Assembly: GCA_009838525.1 (NCBI GenBank)
Contig: VXRJ01000018.1
Span: 186,001-250,000 of the forward strand
Reading direction: 5' to 3'
DNA: 64,000 nt
DNA from: Acidobacteriota bacterium
GTDB lineage: Bacteria > Acidobacteriota > Vicinamibacteria > Vicinamibacterales > UBA8438
The translations under genes were made by a program, and so were the position numbers. How positions within the stretch are numbered: position 1 is the stretch's first letter; every line of letters begins with the position of its first letter. Below the pieces are notes generated by a model that was not told the DNA's origin, did no database searches, and saw only the letters and a program-made list of their open reading frames with translations. Shown here in pieces: positions 48,455-57,334 of this stretch.

Positions 48455-51280
48455 ATGCCTGACAAGAAGAGCATCGGACACGCCTACAACATCGATTTCC
48501 TGAACGTCGTCTTTGCGACGTCCAGCCTGTTCCTCTTCTTCACGACCATCTGGATGGTCTTCGACGACTTCGATCGGGAGTGGAAGGGCTACCAGCGGAA
48601 CTTCGTCCTGCTGGAGGAGTACGTTACTTCCCTCAGCCTTCAGGCCGCGCAGGCCGGCATCGATCAGGAGAGGCTGCAGCAGCTCAACGCCGAGCGCGCG
48701 GCAGCCGAGCAGCAACTGGCACAGAACCAGGCGCAGGTGGACGGCCTCGAGGCGCAGCTGGCTGACGTCGAGGCGGACTTCTATCGGACGAACCAGGAGT
48801 TCAACTTCCTGAAGGCGGACTACGATGTTGCGCGCTACGCCTACGAGGAGTTGCGCGAGGAGCATCCGGAGGAGGCGGTGGATGTCCGTCCCGAGATCGA
48901 CGCCATGTACGAGCGGTGGGTCGACCTGGGCATCCAGGTCGAGGAGCTGACTGCGCGGCGCGATTCACTGCGCGCGCAGATCGGCGAGTACACCGGCGGT
49001 GTGACGGATGCCGACAACGAGATCCGCGAGTTGACGGCGGAGGCGACACGGCTCGCCGATCTCGTTGCGGACCTGCAGATCGACTTCGTCGGCGACGTGT
49101 TGCTGAATGCGCCGCTGCTCGACTTCATGGCGCCCAGCCTGACGGTGCAGCAGACGATTACGCCGAACGTGGTCGATGAGCTGAACTTCATCCGCTTCCA
49201 GAAGATGGACCGATGCACCTCCTGCCACATCGCGATCGATCGCGAGGGCTACGAGGGGTATCCGCAGCCATATCGGACACACCCGAATCTCGACGATTAC
49301 GTCGGCAGTGCCTCGCCGCATCCGCTTGCGCAGGTGGGTTGCACTGTCTGCCATGAGGGAATGGGGCAGTCGATCGGCTTCATCCACGCATCGCATACGC
49401 CCGGCAGCGAGGACCAGATGCACGCGTGGGAGGAGCAGTACGGTTGGGAAGTGCCGCACCTGTGGGACTATCCGATGCTCCCGACCGATATGACCGAGGC
49501 TTCGTGTTCCAAGTGTCACCGTGAGACGGTGCACGTGCCGGAAGCGGAGAACCTGAACCTTGCCTACGGGCTGTATGAGCGGGCCGGGTGCTACGCCTGC
49601 CATACGACTACCGGCTTTACCGACTTGCGCAAGCCGGGTCCGGACTTGACGAAGATCTCGGCGAAGCTGACACCAGAGTGGGTGGCGAACTGGATCCGGG
49701 ATCCCCGGGTCGTAAAGCCCAGCACCTGGATGCCGCGCGTCTGGTACAACTCGAACACCAGTTCACCAGAGGATGCGGTGCGCAACGAGGTGGAGATCGA
49801 TGCCGTAGTTGCGTACCTCTATGCGAACTCGGGCGACCACACGTTCGCCGTGTCGTCGCCGCCGTCCGGGGACGCGGGCAGGGGTGAAGAGCTGGTCAAC
49901 TCGACCGGCTGCCTGGCGTGTCACATCACCGAGGACATGAATCGGCTCGCCGCCGGTGCGCGCCGCACGTTCGGTCAGCCGCTGCAGAACATCGGCAACA
50001 AGACGAGCTATGAGTGGCTCTTCGACTGGGTGCGTGACCCACGGCACTTCAGTAGCGATACCTACATGCCGGATCTGCGCCTTACCGATCAGGAGGCGGC
50101 TGACGTCGCGACGTACCTGGCAACTCTAACCGGTCCGGACGGCCGCCCGGCGGAGGCCAGCTACACCCAGGCGGACGTCACGGAGACGCTGCTTGACTAC
50201 GTCCGTTCGGTGCTGCCGAACGCCGAGGCGCAGGAATTGGTGGGCGGGTTGTCAGCCGACGAGCAGCAGATCGAGTTGGGGCAGCGTGTGATCGGCCGCT
50301 ACGGCTGCTTCAGTTGCCACGACATCAGCGGATTCGAGGATGCCCAACCGATCGGGATCGAGCTCTCCGAGGAGGGATCCAAGCTGCTCCCGCGGCTCGA
50401 CTTCGCTTTCGTCCATGACATCCCGCATACCAAGGTGGACTGGTTCAAGCAGAAGATGCGGGATCCACGCTCGTTCGACCGCAACCGGGTCCTGCAGCCG
50501 CTCGAGAAGCTGCGGATGCCGAACTATGGCATGAGCGAGGAAGAGGCGACACTATTCTCCACCGCGATCATGAGCTTCCAGACGAACGTGCAGCCGCTCG
50601 CGGCGCAGGTGCCTCGTTCCGCGCGGAACGACGGCTTGCGCGAAGGGCGCAACCTCGTGCGCCGGCGCAACTGCGTGGCGTGCCACGAGATCGAGGCGGA
50701 CGGAGGCGACTACGTGCAGCTGGTGGACGATCCGTCCGTCGCGCCGCCCTTGCTGACGCCTCAGGGCGCCAAGGTGCAGCCGGACTGGATGTACGCGTTC
50801 TTCCAGAATCCGATCCCGATCCGCCCATGGCTTGACGTCCGCATGCCGACGTTCGATCTGGACGACGCGCACTGGAACACGGCGATCGACTACTTCGGTG
50901 CGATCTCCGACACTATCGGCGAGTTCCGGTCGCACGCGGAGCTGACTACTGCCGACGTGCCGCGCGAGGGAGAAGAACTGTTTGAACTGCTGCGCTGCCA
51001 GCAGTGCCATGTGCTCGATACCATTCCGGCCGATCAGCCGACCGACAATCTGGCGCCGGACCTGCGGATGGCGCGCGAGCGATTGCAGCCGGAATGGATC
51101 ATCGATTGGCTCCGAGCCCCACTGGAGATCCAGCCCGGTACGCGGATGCCGATGTTCTGGACTGAATTCCCGGCGTCGCCCTATCCGCAACTCGACGCCG
51201 ACGGCCAGGCGCAGTTGGAAGCCATCCGCGATTACATGCTGACGTTCCGCGGCGGGCCCAGCCCGCTCAGCGGGAACTAG
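48455..51280 (+). CDS. Octahaem cytochrome c with N-terminal membrane anchor and coiled coil
   Basis: 941 aa. Membrane helix about 15-34; a long coiled coil (about 50-215, Gln/Glu/Ala-rich heptads). Eight CXXCH haem sites follow: CTSCH 254, CTVCH 296, CSKCH 351, CYACH 379, CLACH 486, CFSCH 618, CVACH 740 and CQQCH 848. The second half looks like repeated mono-haem cytochrome c modules, with W(I/L)xxWxRxP-type segments and a Met in MP(R/D/N/M) after each. Periplasmic electron outlet of the bc complex, replacing the usual single-haem cytochrome c1/f. Last gene of the operon. Confidence 0.92.
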   Translation: MPDKKSIGHAYNIDFLNVVFATSSLFLFFTTIWMVFDDFDREWKGYQRNFVLLEEYVTSLSLQAAQAGIDQERLQQLNAERAAAEQQLAQNQAQVDGLEAQLADVEADFYRTNQEFNFLKADYDVARYAYEELREEHPEEAVDVRPEIDAMYERWVDLGIQVEELTARRDSLRAQIGEYTGGVTDADNEIRELTAEATRLADLVADLQIDFVGDVLLNAPLLDFMAPSLTVQQTITPNVVDELNFIRFQKMDRCTSCHIAIDREGYEGYPQPYRTHPNLDDYVGSASPHPLAQVGCTVCHEGMGQSIGFIHASHTPGSEDQMHAWEEQYGWEVPHLWDYPMLPTDMTEASCSKCHRETVHVPEAENLNLAYGLYERAGCYACHTTTGFTDLRKPGPDLTKISAKLTPEWVANWIRDPRVVKPSTWMPRVWYNSNTSSPEDAVRNEVEIDAVVAYLYANSGDHTFAVSSPPSGDAGRGEELVNSTGCLACHITEDMNRLAAGARRTFGQPLQNIGNKTSYEWLFDWVRDPRHFSSDTYMPDLRLTDQEAADVATYLATLTGPDGRPAEASYTQADVTETLLDYVRSVLPNAEAQELVGGLSADEQQIELGQRVIGRYGCFSCHDISGFEDAQPIGIELSEEGSKLLPRLDFAFVHDIPHTKVDWFKQKMRDPRSFDRNRVLQPLEKLRMPNYGMSEEEATLFSTAIMSFQTNVQPLAAQVPRSARNDGLREGRNLVRRRNCVACHEIEADGGDYVQLVDDPSVAPPLLTPQGAKVQPDWMYAFFQNPIPIRPWLDVRMPTFDLDDAHWNTAIDYFGAISDTIGEFRSHAELTTADVPREGEELFELLRCQQCHVLDTIPADQPTDNLAPDLRMARERLQPEWIIDWLRAPLEIQPGTRMPMFWTEFPASPYPQLDADGQAQLEAIRDYMLTFRGGPSPLSGN

Positions 51281-51304
51281 CGGGCGCGCGGAGCAAGCTC
51301 GCTT

Positions 51305-51928
51305 CTAGCCGGAAGCTTGCTCCTGGCTGGGTACAGAGGCTACTGCCGCGTCCGTTTCGACGAACTCCGCGCCGGCGGCGCGCATCTCTTCGATTGCCTG
51401 GGGGCCGTCTTCCGCATTCAGGTTGACAGCTGCGATGGCGTCCGACACGACCGACACCCGCAACCCCTGTCGGCAGGCGTCGAGAACCGACGCCCGAACG
51501 CAGTAGTCGGTCGCCAACCCGCAGACCGTCAGGTGTTCGACTCCGTGCAGGTCGAGAGCCTGGCCCAGGCGCTCGCCGGAGGCCGTCGTCCCTTCGAAGG
51601 CCGAGTAGCCGTCGGTGTCGGGCGCAGTTCCCTTGCTGACCACCGCAGTCTCGGGTGGCAGGGCCAGTCCCGGATGGAATGCGGCGCCGTTGGTTCCTGC
51701 CACACAATGAACGGGCCATACCCCGCCGCCTTCCGTGAAGTGGGACGACCCGGCCGGATGCCAGTCGCGCGACGCGAAGATCGAGGCGCCAGCCGAGGCA
51801 TAAGCCGCCGTCAGGCGATTAATGAGCGGGACCACGCAGTCGCCCCCCGGTACTGCGAGGGCGCCTCCCGAGCAGAAGTCGTTCTGCACATCCACCACCA
51901 GGAGCGCCTGTCGGGTCCGTTCAGTCAT
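51305..51928 (-). CDS. pncA: Nicotinamidase
   Basis: Hydrolyses nicotinamide to nicotinate. 207 aa. Catalytic triad Asp13 (VVDVQNDF), Lys99 (SKGTAPDTDGYSAF) and Cys143 (ATDYCVRAS); metal ligands Asp55, His57, His63 and His74 (RDWHP onwards). Divergent from pncB, 53 bp apart. TGTAAT ends 9 nt before the ATG and no Shine-Dalgarno is visible. Confidence 0.94.
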   Translation of the reverse strand: MTERTRQALLVVDVQNDFCSGGALAVPGGDCVVPLINRLTAAYASAGASIFASRDWHPAGSSHFTEGGGVWPVHCVAGTNGAAFHPGLALPPETAVVSKGTAPDTDGYSAFEGTTASGERLGQALDLHGVEHLTVCGLATDYCVRASVLDACRQGLRVSVVSDAIAAVNLNAEDGPQAIEEMRAAGAEFVETDAAVASVPSQEQASG

Positions 51929-51981
51929 GGGTGGTAGATTACACCTGCCGTCGCGATGGCGACGGACCTGAAGGCTTAGCT

Positions 51982-53319
51982 ATGGCGACCGGACTCTCCA
52001 CCGACCTGTACCAATTGACGATGGCGGCAGGTTACTTCGAAGGGGACGTCGGGGCCGTCGCCAGCTTCGAGTTGTTCGTGCGGGAACTGCCGCCGGAGCG
52101 AGGCTACCTGGTAGCGGCGGGACTCGATCAGGCACTCACGTACCTGGAAGAGTTCCGCTTCACGGCGGACGAGGTCGAGTTCCTCCGGACGGTACCGACA
52201 CTGCATGGCGCACCAGCGCGTTTCTTCGACGACTACTTGCCGTCATGCCGTTTCACGGGCGATGTCTGGGCGGTCGCGGAGGGAACGCCGGTCTTTCCGA
52301 ACGAGCCGCTGATCCGCGTGACCGCCCCGATCATCGAGGCTCAGATTGTCGAGACGGCGCTCCTGGCCACCGTGCTTTTTCAGACAGCGGTCGCCAGCCG
52401 CGCCTCGCGGATCGTTCGCGCCGCTGCCAACCGGCCTGTCTTCGAGTTCGGCACACGGCGCGCGCATGGCCTGGAATCGGGACTCCTAGCTGCTAGGGCT
52501 GCCTGCATCGGGGGTTGTGCGGGAACCTCGAACGTCGAGGCGGGACGCGCCTTCGATCTGCTGCTGTCGGGCACGATGGCGCACTCGTGGGTGATGATGC
52601 ATGCCACCGAGCGGGAGGCATTCGAGCGTTTCGCCCGGCTCTATGGCGATCAAGCGATCTTGTTGATCGACACCTATGGTCCGATCCGGGCGGTCGATCG
52701 AATCGTCGAGGCTGGGCTCACGCCGGCCGCCGTCCGGATCGACAGCGGTGATCTGCTGGAAAGCAGCCGGGCAGTTCGGAGGCGACTGGATGCTTCGGGT
52801 CTTTCCGCGACACGAGTATTCGCTAGCGGCGATCTGGACGAACATCGGATTGCGGACTTGATGGCGAAGGGAGCGCCGATCGACGCTTTCGGCGTCGGTA
52901 CCGCTCTGAGTACGGTTGCCGACGCGCCCGCGCTTGGCGGCGTCTACAAACTGGTCGAGATCGAACGCGCCGGTCGCACCGAACCGGTCCTAAAACTGAG
53001 TCAGGACAAGGCGACGCTCCCAGGCAGGAAGCAGGTATGGCGGGTCACTGGCTCGGACGGTGCCGCGACGCGCGACGTGATCGGCTGTCTGGATGAAGCT
53101 CCGCCTGCCAGAGGTGCGCCACTCCTTGCTCCCGTAATGCGGAGAGGCTGCCGTCTACATTCGGCCCTTCCGATCACAACCGTCCGCGAGCGATGCGGTC
53201 GTGCCGTCGACCGCCTGCCGCCCGCCACGTTGCGGCTGGAGGGGGCCGTTTCCTACCGCGTGGACGTCAGCGAGCCCTTGATTTCTCTCGCCGCCATGCT
53301 CGGTTTCCCGCTCGGGTGA
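51982..53319 (+). CDS. pncB: Nicotinate phosphoribosyltransferase
   Basis: Makes nicotinate mononucleotide from the product of PncA, completing NAD salvage. 445 aa from the ATG at 51982. STDLYQLTMAAGYF, FELFVRELPPERGYLVAAGL, FGTRRAHG, the autophosphorylated His in SGTMAHSWV, and VRIDSGDL are diagnostic. Confidence 0.95.
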   Translation: MATGLSTDLYQLTMAAGYFEGDVGAVASFELFVRELPPERGYLVAAGLDQALTYLEEFRFTADEVEFLRTVPTLHGAPARFFDDYLPSCRFTGDVWAVAEGTPVFPNEPLIRVTAPIIEAQIVETALLATVLFQTAVASRASRIVRAAANRPVFEFGTRRAHGLESGLLAARAACIGGCAGTSNVEAGRAFDLLLSGTMAHSWVMMHATEREAFERFARLYGDQAILLIDTYGPIRAVDRIVEAGLTPAAVRIDSGDLLESSRAVRRRLDASGLSATRVFASGDLDEHRIADLMAKGAPIDAFGVGTALSTVADAPALGGVYKLVEIERAGRTEPVLKLSQDKATLPGRKQVWRVTGSDGAATRDVIGCLDEAPPARGAPLLAPVMRRGCRLHSALPITTVRERCGRAVDRLPPATLRLEGAVSYRVDVSEPLISLAAMLGFPLG

Positions 53320-53344
53320 CGTCGGAGTCGCGCGATTCTACAAT
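53316..53344 (+). promoter_or_regulatory. Promoter of pgi
   Basis: GTGACG (53316-53321), a 17-nt spacer and TACAAT (53339-53344) lie 22 nt before the pgi ATG. The -35 overlaps the pncB stop codon. Confidence 0.45.
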
Positions 53345-53365
53345 CAACCACCATCGGGACAACCC

Positions 53366-55117
53366 ATGACAGCACACGATGAGCGATGCGGCAGGATGGA
53401 CCTGCCACCGGCGCTGGCGGACGAGATTGCCGGCGAAGGCGAGGACTGGACTTCAACCGGGCGGGTTGGACGGCTGTGGGAGCGCGACGGTTCGGTCTGG
53501 ACCGGAAATGGTGAAGGGCAGTGGCTCGGCTGGCTCGATCCGCCGCTGCCGGAGGGTGCCGAGTCAGCGCGACTTGCCCGCCTCTCGGCACACGTGCGGC
53601 GGGAAGACCTGGGCGATGCGGCGCTGCTTGGAATGGGAGGATCGAGTCTCTTTCCCGAGTTGCTGCGCCGCGTGTTCGGCCGGGGCGCGGGGCTCAATCT
53701 CCACGTTCTGGATTCGACGGATCCGTCGCAGGTGCGAGCGTTCGAGTCGTCGGTCGATCTCGATCGCGTGCTCTTCATCGTTTCCAGCAAGTCAGGCACC
53801 ACACTTGAGACGAGTCTTTTCCTTCGGTATTTTCTCGACCGTCTCCGGGCCCGTATCGGCCCTCGCGCCGCGGCACGCTTCATTGCGGTGACCGACGCCG
53901 GTTCGGCGCTCGACGGCCTGGCCGCGTCCGAAGGGTTCGGCGCCATCTTCCATGGCGAGGCGAACATCGGTGGACGCTACTCGGCGCTCTCGTACTTCGG
54001 GCTGGTGCCGGCTGCCGTCATGAAGCTCGATGTGGACGAACTGCTGGCCCGTGCCCGTGCGATGGTCGCGGCGTGCGGCGCCGAGACTCTCGCGGACGAC
54101 AATCCGGGCGTTCAGCTTGGACTGGCGCTCGGCCTTGCCGCGCAATCAGGGCGCGACAAGCTGACGCTCGACGTCTCTCCCCAGCTTGATGGTCTCGGCG
54201 CCTGGATCGAGCAGTTGGTGGCGGAATCGACCGGCAAGAAGGGCCGTGGGCTGATTCCGATCGATGGCGAGGCGCTAGCCGAGCCGTCCGCCTATGGCGA
54301 CGATCGGTTGTTCGTGTCGCTCCGGCTGGCTGCCGAGCACGACGATGAACGCGAGGCGTTGCTGGACCGTCTCGCCGCGGCGGGCCACCCCGTGTTGCGC
54401 TACGACCTGCGCGATGCCATGGACATCACCGGCGAGTGTTTTCGCTGGATGTTCGCCACTGCGGTCGCTGGCGCCGTGATGGGCGTCAACCCGTTCGATC
54501 AGCCGGACGTCGAGGCGAGCAAGGTCGCGACACGGGCGTTGACCGACCGTGCAGATGACGCGGCGGGACTTCGCGGAGACGGCGGGCCGGTGGCGCGGCA
54601 CGCATTCGAGACGGGCGAACTGACTGCCTGGGTCGATCGTCCGTACGCCACGTCGCTCCGGAGAGCGGCCGGCCGGGCTCCAACCTTGGACGGTTTGCTC
54701 GCGGCGCACGTGCGGCAGCTTCGCCGTGGCGACTATGCGGCGCTTCTGGCTTACGTGGAGCTGAACGAGCGGCACCGTGCTTTGCTCGACGGCATTCGCC
54801 ACGACATCCGGCGTGCCACCGGCGCCGCCACGACAGTCGGTTTCGGGCCCCGCTTTCTCCATTCCACGGGACAGTTGCATAAGGGCGGGCCGGAAAGTGG
54901 ACACTTCCTGGTCATCACAGTCCGCGAGAAGAAGGGTGGCGACCTGACGATTCCGGGCTTCCGGCTCGGCTTCGCTGCCGTCAAGGATGCCCAGGCGCGT
55001 GGCGACTGCGCGGTTCTGGCCGAACGGCGGCGCCGCTGTCTCCGGCTGGAGATCGACGGTGACGTCGAGGGCGGACTGGACACGATCGCGACGCTGATGA
55101 GCGCGGTGTTGTCGTAA
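53366..55117 (+). CDS. pgi: Glucose-6-phosphate isomerase (type found fused to transaldolase)
   Basis: 583 aa. Motifs: LGMGGSSLFPELL, VLDSTDPSQV, SSKSGTTLETSLFLRYF, IGGRYSALSYFGLVPAA, ESTGKKGRGLIPIDGE, NPFDQPDVEASK and TGQLHKGGPESGHFLVIT. These match the PGI half of the bifunctional transaldolase/glucose-6-phosphate isomerase proteins rather than classical E. coli Pgi. No transaldolase domain precedes it, because the start is set by a promoter and the pncB stop. Interconverts glucose-6-P and fructose-6-P. Confidence 0.88.
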   Translation: MTAHDERCGRMDLPPALADEIAGEGEDWTSTGRVGRLWERDGSVWTGNGEGQWLGWLDPPLPEGAESARLARLSAHVRREDLGDAALLGMGGSSLFPELLRRVFGRGAGLNLHVLDSTDPSQVRAFESSVDLDRVLFIVSSKSGTTLETSLFLRYFLDRLRARIGPRAAARFIAVTDAGSALDGLAASEGFGAIFHGEANIGGRYSALSYFGLVPAAVMKLDVDELLARARAMVAACGAETLADDNPGVQLGLALGLAAQSGRDKLTLDVSPQLDGLGAWIEQLVAESTGKKGRGLIPIDGEALAEPSAYGDDRLFVSLRLAAEHDDEREALLDRLAAAGHPVLRYDLRDAMDITGECFRWMFATAVAGAVMGVNPFDQPDVEASKVATRALTDRADDAAGLRGDGGPVARHAFETGELTAWVDRPYATSLRRAAGRAPTLDGLLAAHVRQLRRGDYAALLAYVELNERHRALLDGIRHDIRRATGAATTVGFGPRFLHSTGQLHKGGPESGHFLVITVREKKGGDLTIPGFRLGFAAVKDAQARGDCAVLAERRRRCLRLEIDGDVEGGLDTIATLMSAVLS

Positions 55118-55239
55118 CCGGTGCGAGGGTGGCCGGGCGGCCTTCGGTAGTTGCACCGGGAGAATGCATGCCGTGCTGTGCGCGCGGTAGAATCCCCATC
55201 CGTGGTCGATGCGGAACCGCTTGAATGGAGCCCACGACC

Positions 55240-56037
55240 CTAGAACCCCGACCAACGGGGTGGCCGCTTGCCGAGGAAGGCGGCGATCCCCTCGCGAAAG
55301 TCGGCGCTTCCGTAGCAACTGACGATGAGATCCCTTCCGAGGGACGATTCAATCCGACGGTGTTCCTGAATCCGCCTGATCATCTCCTTGCTGGCCCGAA
55401 TGGTGAGCGGTGCGTTGGCGGCGATGGTGTCAACGTAATCGGCGACGGCCGCATCGAGCACGCTGGGGGCGACGACCCGGTTCACGAGGCCGACCGCTTT
55501 CGCTTCGGCCGCGTCGAGCAGGCGGCCTGTGAAGAGGAGGTCCTTCGTGCGGGCCGGGCCAATAAGGTCGAGCAGCCGCGCGTGGTTCGCACCCGACAGG
55601 CAGTTGCCGAGCGTGCGTGCAATCGGAATGCCGAAACGCGTCCGATCGGTGGCCACGCGGAGGTCGCAGGCAATCGCCAACGCGAGTCCACCACCTGTTG
55701 CCGCACCGTCGACCGCCGCCACGGTCGGCTTCGCAAGGCGCTCAAGGCGATCGACCACGCTGTCGATCCTCCGCTCGTACGCAATGCCGTCCTCACCTCC
55801 TTCTTCGCCGCTCCGGAATGCCTCGAACTGCCCGATGTCGGTTCCCGCGACGAAGGCCTTTCCGCCCGCACCCCGCAGGACGACGATTCGGACGGCGTCA
55901 TCCTGTTCGGCCCGGTCGCACGATGCGACCAGCGCGTCGTACATCTCCCAGGTCATTGCGTTACGCGCTTCGGGACGGTTGAACGTGATGATGGCGCTCG
56001 GGCCGTTCTTTTCGTAGAGGACTTGGGGCGTAGACAC
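55240..56037 (-). CDS. Enoyl-CoA hydratase/isomerase family protein
   Basis: 265 aa crotonase fold. ITFNRPEARNAMTWEMYDAL, oxyanion-hole strands (KAFVAGTDIGQF and GAATGGGLALAIACDLRVA). Where classical hydratases have the two catalytic Glu residues, the second position reads IARTLGNCLS, so hydratase activity is uncertain and an isomerase or hydrolase reaction is possible. GTG start with GGAGG 8 nt upstream. Divergent from the CoA-transferase, 52 bp apart. Confidence 0.85.
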   Translation of the reverse strand: MSTPQVLYEKNGPSAIITFNRPEARNAMTWEMYDALVASCDRAEQDDAVRIVVLRGAGGKAFVAGTDIGQFEAFRSGEEGGEDGIAYERRIDSVVDRLERLAKPTVAAVDGAATGGGLALAIACDLRVATDRTRFGIPIARTLGNCLSGANHARLLDLIGPARTKDLLFTGRLLDAAEAKAVGLVNRVVAPSVLDAAVADYVDTIAANAPLTIRASKEMIRRIQEHRRIESSLGRDLIVSCYGSADFREGIAAFLGKRPPRWSGF

Positions 56038-56089
56038 GAATCAGGCCTCCGCGGCCGCACCGGTGAAGCGCGGCCAGACTAAGAGAAAC

Positions 56090-57277
56090 ATGGGGCAGGC
56101 GCCTCTGGACGGTCTCCGCGTTCTCGACGTGACACAGGTCATGGCGGGGCCGTACTGCGCAATGCTACTGTGCGACATGGGCGCCGACGTAATCAAGGTC
56201 GAGCCGCCCGCAGGAGATTCGTCGCGCCGCATGGCAGGCGCGCAAGGGAGCGACAGCGCCGCGTTCAACGCGGTGAATCGTGGGAAGCGGGGGATCGTCG
56301 TCAACCTGAAGACCGACGCGGGCCGTGATGTCGTGGAGCGTCTCGCCACCGAGGTCGACATCCTCATAGAAAACTACCGTCCCGGAGTGATGGCAAGGCT
56401 GGGCCTCGATTACGCCACGCTGTCCGCGGACAACCCGCGGCTCATCTACGCATCAATCTCCGGTTACGGCCAGACCGGGCCATCGGCGGGGAAGGGTGGA
56501 TTCGATCTGGTGGCACAGGGCGTTTCCGGCCTGATGTCGGTTACCGGAGAGCCGGATCGGCCGCCGGCCAAAGTGGGCGTTCCGCTGACCGATCTGGGCG
56601 CCGGGCTCTTCGCGGTCTGCGGTATCCTCGCGGCACTCCATCATCGTGAGGGGACCGGCATCGGACAGCAGGTCGATACGGCGCTGGTCGACGCTGGCGT
56701 CGCACTCTCCGTCTGGGAGGCCACGGAACTCTTCTCGACCGGTAATGTTCCCGGCCCGCTTGGTTCCGCGCATCGGATGAGCGCGCCGTACCAGGCGATC
56801 CGGTGCGCCGACGGCTACATCACGCTAGGCGCGGCGAACGACCGGATCTTCGCACGTCTTGCCCGCCTGCTCGGGCACCCGGAGTGGCTCGGCGACGAGC
56901 GGTTCAGCGTCGACGGGGTTCGCGTTGCCAATCGCGAGGCGCTCGCGGCTGAGATCGAAGCGGTGACCGCCGATCGTCCACGCGCGTACTGGCTGGAGCG
57001 GCTCGAAGCGAACGACATTCCGTGCGGCCCGATCAACACCTACCGTGACGTGCTGAACGATCCGCAGGTACGGGCGCGCGAGATGGTCGTCGCGACCGAA
57101 CATCCGACGCTGGGCACGATCCGTACCCTTGGTACGCCGATCAAGCTCGGCGCTACGCCGCTTCAGCCGGGGAGGCCGGCTCCTCTTCTGGGTCAGCACA
57201 CCGATGAAGTGCTTGCCGAAGCAGGCTACGGGGAGGAGGCCATTGCGGCGCTGCGCGCCTGCCGCGCGGTGGCGTAG
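56090..57277 (+). CDS. CaiB/BaiF family acyl-CoA transferase (class III)
   Basis: 395 aa. LRVLDVTQVMAGPYCAMLLCDMGADVIKVEPP is the N-terminal CoA-binding signature region, and GGFDLVAQGVSGLM carries the catalytic Asp. Swaps CoA between carboxylic acids through an aspartyl-CoA thioester. A GTG 27 nt upstream is a possible alternative start. The substrate is unknown; the divergent crotonase suggests a small acyl-CoA module. Confidence 0.92.
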   Translation: MGQAPLDGLRVLDVTQVMAGPYCAMLLCDMGADVIKVEPPAGDSSRRMAGAQGSDSAAFNAVNRGKRGIVVNLKTDAGRDVVERLATEVDILIENYRPGVMARLGLDYATLSADNPRLIYASISGYGQTGPSAGKGGFDLVAQGVSGLMSVTGEPDRPPAKVGVPLTDLGAGLFAVCGILAALHHREGTGIGQQVDTALVDAGVALSVWEATELFSTGNVPGPLGSAHRMSAPYQAIRCADGYITLGAANDRIFARLARLLGHPEWLGDERFSVDGVRVANREALAAEIEAVTADRPRAYWLERLEANDIPCGPINTYRDVLNDPQVRAREMVVATEHPTLGTIRTLGTPIKLGATPLQPGRPAPLLGQHTDEVLAEAGYGEEAIAALRACRAVA

Positions 57278-57334
57278 TCGCTTCAGACGAGCGTCCCGGC
57301 ACCGTGGATCGAACGGGCCTGCTCCGGGAACGAC

